Source of the DNA: Rhizophagus irregularis
Lineage: Eukaryota > Glomeromycota > Glomeromycetes > Glomerales > Glomeraceae
NCBI RefSeq assembly: GCF_026210795.1
Contig: NC_089441.1
Location: 3,782,001 to 3,846,000, forward strand
Direction of reading: 5' to 3'
Length of the DNA: 64,000 bases
Shown here piece by piece: positions 56,482-64,000 of the stretch (within the stretch, counting starts at the first letter, position 1; every line of letters starts with the position of its first letter). The notes under the pieces were generated by a model, which saw nothing but the letters and a program-made list of their open reading frames with translations, was not told the origin of the DNA and did no database searches. Position numbers and translations under genes: made by a program.

Positions 56482-59400
56482 ATGCCTTCTACTGATTCTT
56501 ACGATCCCGAAGTTCTTATAAGAGATCTCGACGAGAACGCAACGGAAAATGTCGTTGATTTTCTTAATTCACATTTTAGAGAGTTAGAAGATCTAGAGAA
56601 TTTGAACTCAACTTTGGTTGAGCTGAAAGAAAACGAACAATCTCAGAACGAAAAGGTTATTAGAGATCGAGCAGTCGAACAAAAGTTATTTTATTCAAAT
56701 TATTGATTATGGCTTCAATTTATACTTTAGCGCATTCAAACGCAAGCAAAAACTTCGAAAGTACTTCAGCAAGCACTTGATTCTTTTAATGTTACAGTTA
56801 ATGAACTTGAAAATTTACAAGCTACGCGAATGGAATTAGAAGATGCATTAGCGGATCATTGTAGTATTGTAGTTTCTGAAAAGCCGATAGAAGATTCAGA
56901 GAACGAAACGCTAATGAAAAAATTGGTTAAATTACAGCAACAAGTTGATAGTTTGGAAAGATCTAAGCAATACCTCAAAGTTTTAGTGGTTGCAGATGAA
57001 TTGAGGTGTTATATCGTTTTAATACATTAGATCAAGTTATAAATTATTATTGATAAATCATTATATTTTATAGTACAAATGCAAAGCAATTAATTGAAAA
57101 ATCGCCACAAAAATCTCTTGTACCATACACACAACTTGCACATCTAGCGCGTAATATCAAATCTAATAGTAAGGAAGCAGGTCATGCAGTTAGTCATTTA
57201 GATACATATTTACAACAATGCGTTGACACGTTATGGGAAGATATGAAAAATAGACTGACAAAGTTAACTATATTTATGTATTTTTTCTTTACTTCTAGTT
57301 TATTGTTATTATTAAATAACGTATTATTCACTTTAGAAAATTTAAACAGACACTCGATGCATTTAATTGGCCAACACCAATTAAAGTTCCTTACCCACCT
57401 AATACGACTGATAAATTTTCTGCATTTAGAAAAGCATTTACTGAGTTATTGTTATTACAACGACCAGCTGACGTTGAAGAAGTGTCAAAACCTTTAGAAT
57501 CTAAAAATTCTAAGGAAGATAATGTACTTCTTCCGCCACTTTTGCCAATGCAGATAATGGTTGAGCCTTTGATAGTCCGGTTCAGGTATCATTTTGATTC
57601 CAAAAGACCTACTAATAGAATTGATAAGGTAAATAAATACAGCGCAAATATATTGTCAATATGGAATCACTTAATTTGTTTTACAAAATAAATTTAGCCC
57701 GAGTGGTATTTTAGTCATGTTATCACTACTATACGCGAACATTCGCCATTCTTGACTGGTGCAGTGCAGGCTATCGTTGATGATGCAGGTTTTGAGAAAT
57801 ATCACGCTAAAGTACATTTGAAATTTTCTTTTCGTATTTTCATTTATAAATAATTCCAATTAATTTGATTATTTGTTATTTAAGAATGAATTTATCCGAT
57901 GTCTGCTTGTAGCTGTCACCAGAAAATTAAATAACAGTGTGCCAACATTATTGAATTCTCCGCAAATATTTTCACACACAGTGTTTGAAACATTACAATT
58001 TGACCAAACTTTACGTGAATTGCATATGTATACTCCTCCTGGACAAGATGAATGGGGGGGATGTGTTGAGGTGTTTACTGGGAAGAAGGAATGGTTTAAA
58101 GCATGGTTAAAGGTTGAAAAGACCTGTATGTATATAAGTGTTTTGATGACAAAATCATACGTATCTTGTGGCTAAATACTTTTTTTAAAAAAAAAAAAGT
58201 TGCGGAGGCACGTTATAATGAAATTATGCACTCAGAAGACGTATGGGAAATGGTTGATGAAGAATTTCCTGATGACGAATATAAGCCAACTAAATCGGCA
58301 GCAAAATTAATTAATCTTTTGGAGCTTGTAACTAGTTGGTATCATTAATAATGTTTCCTTTTGAGTTTCTGCAGTAAAATTTTTTGTTAGTAACATGTTG
58401 TATTTTCATTAGGTCGTTATAAACTATTGCCCTTGTTTCATAATCGGATTCGTTTTCTAATTGCCATACAAGCTGAATTATTAGTTGCCTATTCTAAAAG
58501 AATTGATTCGGCTGTTGACTCTTTTGGAAATTTGAGTTATTCAATTGTAAGAGCTGTTCCGAATGTTGCAGCTACAGACATCACGGGAGTTGAGGGATTG
58601 AAAAGGTTATGTCGATGGCTAAGTAGTGCAGGTTTTGTCAGTCGAACAATCAAAGAATGGGGTGAGGATTCGGTAAATATTTTAAACCCAGAATGTTATT
58701 ATTATTGTTGTTACTTTATAAATTTCTTCTAATTATATAAATTCCTTATTTTTAATTTTAAAATCAATGTAGTTTTTTCTTGAACTTTGGCATGAAGTTA
58801 CCGTTCGTGCTGCACGCAATACAGGCAATACGGGTAATACGGGTAATATAGGCGCAGCCGCACATAATACGGGCGCGTCACCTTTACCATCTCCAACATC
58901 ATCTATTAGTTCCACAGAACAAGGCCAAGTTACGTCTTCGGTAAATGTAGACGGAGCAATTACTGTCGATGAAGGAACGGTTTTCGATGATCCAGCTGAA
59001 TTGTTTGATAATATTTGTGAGCGAATTCAGTCATTAATAGTAAAAAACGTTTCCCGAGAATTTTTTAATGGATTGAAAGCATATGTCAAAAAGTATGTAT
59101 AACATATTTATATTTGTAATAATTAGAGTTGGGTGCCGAAATATTTCGGCTATAGCAAATGTCAAAACTCTTGCCGAAATCCCAAATCAAATCTTAGAGT
59201 TGAATTTCGGTAATGGTTTGGCAACAGTTTGGGATTTTGGATTTGGGATTTCAGCAATTATCATCTTCCAAGAACCGAGATACCTTTGCTACACGGTGAT
59301 TTCGGCACCCAATTTTAAGTTTCAACAATGGTCTGTAATTTCAGCAATGGATTGGAATTTTGGCAACAGTTTTGAATTTTGGTAACCATTTGGGATCTTG

Positions 59401-60198
59401 GCAATAGTCTAAGGTTTTGGCAATTTGATTTCAAACTATTGTCGAAATCTCAAACCATTGCTGAAATCTAGAATTTAGTTTGGGATTTCGTGTATCTGTT
59501 TCATTTCATATTCTAAATACTTTTAATTTACAATAGAAATAATTGGTCAAGGTCCGATATATACAATAATGATTTTACACGCCAACAAATACCTAAATTG
59601 AATAATCAATCAAAGGATACTACATCTCGATCAACCATTGAATTATCACCAGAGCTTTATACACCATTATCAGATCTTGCGCATTCTCTTACATTCTTGT
59701 CTAATAATTTACCTGATCGTATATTTAAACATATATATAAGGATGTATCAAAAGAATTGGAAGATTATTTATGGGATCGTATCTTGATGAAAAAACACTT
59801 CTCTGAAATGGGTGGATGTCAGTTTGAAGTTGATATGGAAAAAGGATTATTTACTATTGGAAAAAGATGGATTCGTAAACCTGAAAATTATTTTAGAAGG
59901 TATATTACAAGATTAACTCTATGTTGAAACTTCGTAAAATATATCTAAAGAATTTTTTTTTTATTCTGTTAGGTTGAAAGACGCTTGTATTTTACTTACT
60001 CTTCCTGCAAATCATTCCAAAATAGAGAGTAAGTCCGATGACAAGTCACAACAAAGGACATTGTCTCAAGTAATCTCCATGTTATCTGATGATGAATTAG
60101 AACCTATAGCGATTCCTAAAATGTTAGAGAATTTTGGAGTATATCATTTAACACCTAAAGAAGCAATAGATGTTATTGAAAGAAGAGTAGATTCTTGA
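56482..60198 (+). CDS. RINT1/TIP20 vesicle-tethering subunit
   Basis: Subunit of the Dsl1/NRZ complex that tethers Golgi-derived COPI vesicles at the ER. An N-terminal coiled coil (HFRELEDLENLNSTLVELKE; VKLQQQVDSLERSKQYLKVL) is followed by the family core: FNWPTPIKVPYP, RFRYHFDSKRPTNRIDKPEW, QIFSHTVFETLQFDQTLREL, GRYKLLPLFHNRIRFLIAIQ, FFLELWHEV and LSNNLPDRIFKHIYKDVSKE. The end FGVYHLTPKEAIDVIERR is typical. An NTGNTGNTGN repeat adds a low-complexity insert. About twelve exons; the intron at about 59094-59535 is enlarged by a repeat element. Confidence 0.9.
58818..58855 (+). repeat. 9-base tandem repeat in RINT1/TIP20 coding sequence
   Basis: About four copies of GGCAATACG/GGTAATACG encode Asn-Thr-Gly repeats in a loop between conserved helical blocks, likely made by replication slippage. 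Confidence 0.65.
59123..59318. mobile_element. MITE-like element inside a RINT1/TIP20 intron
   Basis: A 196-base stretch bounded by inverted repeats: 14 perfect bases (TTGGGTGCCGAAAT at 59129-59142 and its complement at 59299-59312), 20 bases with two mismatches. It codes for nothing evident. Inside lie a 16-base perfect palindrome (GCCGAAATATTTCGGC, 59135-59150) and repeats around TTTGGGATTT. A clear target-site duplication is not seen. Related words (GGCAACAGTTT, TTGGCAATAG) continue to about 59490, so several copies or a longer element may be nested. Class is inferred from structure only. Confidence 0.55.
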
Positions 60199-60493
60199 CA
60201 ACGTTATTATTTCATTGTAAAAATTTTTTTTAAAAGATGACTTCTTAAATTATATTAATTACTATGATTATAGTGAGTTTTAAAATCAAAATCGCGCTAA
60301 TGCTATATTTATGGTATGAAAAACTGCTTGCCAATACCTCCTCATTAACTGTTCAAATGCCAAAATCTCAAATTCCGAAACCGGCCAAAATAATCTCAAA
60401 ATTCTGCCAAAACTTAGAGCAAAATTATTAGATCGTGAAAAGTAATCGTAATGCCAAGGAATGAAAATTTATGATTTTGGCAATCAGATAAAT
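60199..60493. repeat. Spacer with GCCAAAAT-type repeats
   Basis: Downstream of RINT1/TIP20. Words such as TGCCAAAATCTCAAATTCCG and CCGGCCAAAATAATCTC at 60358-60415 resemble the reverse complement of repeats in the 49.9-kb spacer and the RINT1 intron. No gene. Confidence 0.45.
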
Positions 60494-60703
60494 TTAGGGT
60501 TCACAGATGTAACCACGTATCGACTCTTGAGCGGGCGGATGACAACCTTTGTGAACCCTTTGCGTACAAATAAATAGTCCTTCATTACACTCCGGACCAA
60601 CAAATTGGTCTACTTCAGGAATTGGTCGATTGCAATTTTGATCACAAAAGTTCAATTTTGAGCAGATTATTGATTGATCGTGATAAACTATTAACCCGAC
60701 CAA
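60494..60703 (-). CDS. Cysteine-rich open frame, possible gene fragment
   Basis: A 69-codon frame with six cysteines in its second half and beyond: CSKLNFCDQNCNRPIPE, GPECNEGLFICTQRVHKGC and a final YICEP. The spacing resembles a small disulfide or metal-binding fold but fits no family I can name. It lies between degenerate repeats and 40 bases from the divergent hydrolase start, with no visible signal peptide. It could be an exon, a fragment of a larger gene or chance. Confidence 0.3.
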   Translation of the reverse strand: MVGLIVYHDQSIICSKLNFCDQNCNRPIPEVDQFVGPECNEGLFICTQRVHKGCHPPAQESIRGYICEP

Positions 60704-60742
60704 TCAGTTGGTGTTTTTATCGCCGACCTATGGTTCGGTTAG

Positions 60743-61657
60743 TTGATCATTAATTCTGAAGTAGATCCTTTGCAGTTTAGTTTGAGCATGTCGATTAATA
60801 AATCTCTGATAGTTCATAAGGAACTTTCTTATACTTCTTCAGAGCATCCATTACAAAAACTTGATTTATATCTTCCTCCGCCTTCAACATCAACTGAAAT
60901 AGAATGTTATCCTCCTGTTGTAGTAATTATTCATGGAGGAGCTTGGCGTTCTGGTGATAAGAATGAATTTACGGAACTTGGTCGAAAACTATCACTTTAT
61001 TACGCTGTTGCAATAGTAAATTATAGACTTACAACAATAGATACACCTGAAATAAAAAATCCTTTGCATGTACAAGATGTTGCAGCGGCTATTTCTTGGG
61101 TATCTTCATACGCAAAAGAATATGGATATCTTGATGATAGAATATATCTTGTTGGTAATAGCGCAGGAGCTTTTATTTCCGGTCAACTTGTACTTAATTC
61201 AGAATATCTTAATTCTTACGATCCTAATTTATTAGGAAAAATTCGTGGTGTTATTGGTGTAGAAGGAATTTATGATCTCATAAACTTATTAGAATCTTAT
61301 CCTGAATACATTAAATTTGTTGAACCAGCTTTTGGTAACGATAAAAATATTCTTAAATCTGTTTCACCACAATATATTTCATTTAATACAAAAATTCCTC
61401 CTTATCTGATAATTCATAGTTTAGATGATGAACTCGTTGGTATTGATCAATCAAATAATTATTTCAAACATATCAAAAATTCTGGTGGAGTTGTTGAAAT
61501 TGAAACTTCTTTAAAAGGAAAGCACGATGAAATTATGCAAACTAATGAACTGATTCAAAAAATAACAGAATTTATTATCACTCAAGAATCTAAAGAAGCT
61601 AGCTGGAATCAAGTCGTCGAAGTTGCAATGAAATCGATTAATTTTCCAATGTTTTAA
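60743..61657 (+). CDS. Alpha/beta hydrolase, kynurenine formamidase-like
   Basis: Intronless hydrolase of up to 304 residues. It has the oxyanion-hole motif IIHGGAWRSGDKNEF, NYRL, the nucleophile elbow LVGNSAGAF, an Asp in HSLDDELVG and a His in SLKGKHDEIM, so the Ser-Asp-His triad is complete. The HGGAW plus GNSAGA pattern is that of N-formylkynurenine formamidase (Bna7) and related carboxylesterases; the former works in tryptophan breakdown to NAD. The first ATG (60743) adds MIINSEVDPLQFSL; the ATG at 60788 (MSINKSLIVH) is the likelier start. Substrate is inferred from motifs only. Confidence 0.82.
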   Translation: MIINSEVDPLQFSLSMSINKSLIVHKELSYTSSEHPLQKLDLYLPPPSTSTEIECYPPVVVIIHGGAWRSGDKNEFTELGRKLSLYYAVAIVNYRLTTIDTPEIKNPLHVQDVAAAISWVSSYAKEYGYLDDRIYLVGNSAGAFISGQLVLNSEYLNSYDPNLLGKIRGVIGVEGIYDLINLLESYPEYIKFVEPAFGNDKNILKSVSPQYISFNTKIPPYLIIHSLDDELVGIDQSNNYFKHIKNSGGVVEIETSLKGKHDEIMQTNELIQKITEFIITQESKEASWNQVVEVAMKSINFPMF

Positions 61658-61851
61658 TTATTGCGGATATATTTGCAAAAAAATAAAAATAAAAAGTTTT
61701 TATTTTAGTAAATTACAAATATAATTTTGTATGATTTTTACTCATCAAAGTAGTTCTTAATTGAAAAAAACTTATGACTAGTAAGTAGAAACAAATACAA
61801 ATAAATAAATAATAAAATAACTATTTAATTATATAATTAAAGTAACTTAGA

Positions 61852-63881
61852 CTAGACTGGACCAACACGAAGCACTCTTACAAATGCATTTAATTCTTCC
61901 ATCGTAAGATTCATGCTTTCAAGTATAGTTTTAAATTGACATTCTACGTCTGGTGAATTTTCGGGAAAGATATTTCTATGCAGCTCAGGGATATCCATTG
62001 ATAACCTAAAACATTTTATTAATGTAGGAATTAAATCTTATACGAAAACATTACTGATTATAATGAAACATAACTTCTTACTTACGCGTATAAAAATACC
62101 ATACATAGCACATTGTTCTCTAAATCATTAAGTACAACTGTTGCAGTGTCAAATGTAAAGGTACACATTAAATCAATAAGTTCACGTTCTATGCTGGTAG
62201 TAATGGAAAGAGGTTTTCTAAGAATATGAAAACTGATGATAAAGTTAAAAATTAGGCTGGATAAATACTAATAACATTTTGAAATTTTCGATTACGAACC
62301 ATTCAATTATTTTTTCGGAGAAAATTTGAATTCTCATTAACATATTCTCGTCGTCCGTTATAGGTATGCGCCGCATTGCCGAATCATTGCCTTTTTTGAA
62401 TTGTCCATTATTTATACTCTTAAAATATTGCCTTGTATTTGGCGTGGACATTCTATCCAATGCTGTCCATATTTTTCCAAATAATGACATTTGCAACACA
62501 ATCCTTTTCTTTTTATGAGCTTCTTTTTCACGTGGTAGCTGTAGTGATGCATTGATATCATTAGCTGGCCGAGAACTTTTAGATGAATAATCATCTAAAG
62601 GATCTTTAAATTCAATAGAAGTTGGTTGAAGCTGTTTAACCAACTTTTTACTTTTTTTAACTGAATCATTTGTCCTTACTGAAGTTGATTTTGATAATAA
62701 ATCAACTGGATCATTTTCATTCTCTTCATTATCTTTGTAATGAAATTTTCCATTACGAAACATGGAATTTGCTAATGACATTGCCATTTCATAGGCCTCC
62801 TCATCAGTTTTTGGTATATCATCATCCTTAGTAGCTTGCTTTTCCTTTGATAATACTAATGTTGTCGGCTTGTTATTACTATCATTACTATCTGAAATCG
62901 ACAATTTCTGAAAATCTATACGAAATCCCTCAATAGCATCATGTGCATTAGTATCGTTAGTTGAAGTTGGTACGGATGGCACTTCAATTTCATTATCGTC
63001 TTTTTCCTTTATAGTTAATCCGGGAGGAGCAGGTGGAAGATTAGCTAACATCTCCTTAACATAATTTGATCTACTGTCCTCTTTATTTCGCGATTTACCA
63101 GAAGAATTTTCGTTTTTAATGATTTCCCTACAAAGAATACAAAATTAAAATATATAAACACAAAAAAAAGGCTATAATTTTCTTACCTTATATCTACACC
63201 CAACGGTATAACATTAACTGATTTCCAATTTTCCAAATTTCTCATATACACAGGTTCCTCGGATAATTGCGTCGCAAAAAACTTGGACGATGTAAAACAA
63301 ATAGTTGAGCAATAACATTTTAACTCGGTGATATCATAAATCTTTCTTGATCGGTTAGAGATTCGAAATTGCCCTTGAATTTTCTATGTTAAAAGTATAT
63401 ATATACACACCAACGAATCAATTTGTCACTTTTTCGTATTTTCAAAATGAAGAAATTAAATAGAGAAAGCGATAAAACTTATATACTTGACGATTGTTAT
63501 TACAAATCGGGTACCCACACAAGTTGTCTGCATTTCTTTCTTCAACGATTTCAAAATAATGTTGCGGCGACAAGTACTTTGCCTATAAATAACATAAAAA
63601 TTCAGAACAATAATCTATAAATTCAACATTTATTTAAAGAATAAAAGAATAAATACTGATTCGCGCAAAACATCTATGTCTATAGTTTCGAACAACTTTT
63701 CTTGCCAGACTAAGCATAATTGATCAAATTTTTTGCGATTTTCGAGATTTTGCCTAACCAGTTTCTGCTTTGTTGTTAATTTATTTGGCTTCTTCCGGGT
63801 AGAATACCGCTGAACTTTCGCGTCATTATTGAAGACTTTAGTTTTACGTTTTTGATTTCCGCTTTCCAACGTTGAAGTCAT
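61852..63881 (-). CDS. RNA polymerase II CTD phosphatase RTR1/RPAP2
   Basis: Zinc-finger protein that acts on the Pol II C-terminal domain and in Pol II nuclear import. Exon 1 is basic (STRKKPNKLTTKQKLVRQNL). The zinc domain spans the next exons: YLSPQHYFEIVEERNADNLC, CGYPIC (Cys-x4-Cys), FRISNRSRKIYDITELKC, CYCSTICFTSSKFFATQLSE and EPVYMRNLENW. A Lys/Asp-rich linker follows, then MSLFGKIWTALDRM and an RPAP2-type C-terminal helical part (RELIDLMCTFTFDTATVVLN; LSMDIPELHRNIFP) to RVGPV. About seven exons. The ATG at 63881 is preferred to an in-frame one at 63926. Confidence 0.87.
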
Positions 63882-64000
63882 GCTAAACCCAGAGAGAATC
63901 AAACGAATCAAACAACTGCGGATCACATAAAAATCAATTGATCACATGATTAATGTTTGTCGTACCCTCAACTTTAATTAGTAATGGCCAAACCACAGAA
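63882..64000. other. Window end, upstream of RTR1
   Basis: About 120 bases of upstream sequence with TGATCA words (e.g. near 63936 and 63940). No gene start is visible before the window ends. Confidence 0.4.

Overview
The window looks like nuclear DNA of an early-diverging filamentous fungus, most likely an arbuscular mycorrhizal fungus of the Glomeromycotina (Rhizophagus-like). The base composition is very AT-rich. Genes are split by many short GT-AG introns of roughly 60-200 bases, and spacers are AT-rich. Gene content is fungal: ATG12, NIP7, PEX2, ATP synthase subunit J, a MATA-HMG box gene and a Swiss-Army-Knife HAD protein. The genus is an inference. All splice sites were read by eye.

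Layout: 0-4.3 kb has ATG12(-), TIM44(+), NIP7(+). 4.3-10 kb has a gene-poor spacer, a MATA-HMG box gene(-), gluconokinase(-) and an arrestin-like adaptor(+). 10.2-13.4 kb has HSP60(-) and HSP10(+) head to head, with a heat-shock-element-like site between them. 13.7-22.2 kb has a DENND6-like Rab GEF(-), PEX2(+) and DHX35-like helicase(+). 22.4-29 kb has cyclin K/T(-), PAF1(-), a C2H2/low-complexity protein(+) and a short five-exon SEN15 gene(-). 29-43.3 kb has alpha-actinin(+), ROK1/DDX52(-), RNF121-like E3(-), ATP18(+), the SAK-type HAD protein(-), REX4(-) and a two-LIM protein(-). 44-54 kb has ferrochelatase(+), an F-BAR/DEP/RhoGAP protein(+), a repeat-rich spacer with palindromes, a broken phosphotransferase-like gene(-) and dihydroorotase(+). 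54-64 kb has a CaMKK-like kinase(-), a RINT1/TIP20 tether(+), a cysteine-rich fragment(-), a kynurenine-formamidase-like hydrolase(+) and RTR1/RPAP2(-).

Most genes are single-copy housekeeping functions. Three themes recur. Mitochondrial proteins: TIM44, HSP60/HSP10, ATP18, ferrochelatase. RNA polymerase II transcription: cyclin K/T, PAF1, RTR1. RNA and ribosome processing: NIP7, ROK1, REX4, DHX35, SEN15. Many genes sit in divergent pairs; four pairs share only 157-172 bases between start codons. The HSP60/HSP10 pair is the clearest functional pairing.

No rRNA, tRNA, CRISPR, retroelement or virus-like element was recognised. The accessory signal is limited to short repeats, a small inverted-repeat element in a RINT1 intron, a palindrome cluster near 50.6-51.2 kb and one decayed gene. 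No convincing unknown multi-gene system was found.
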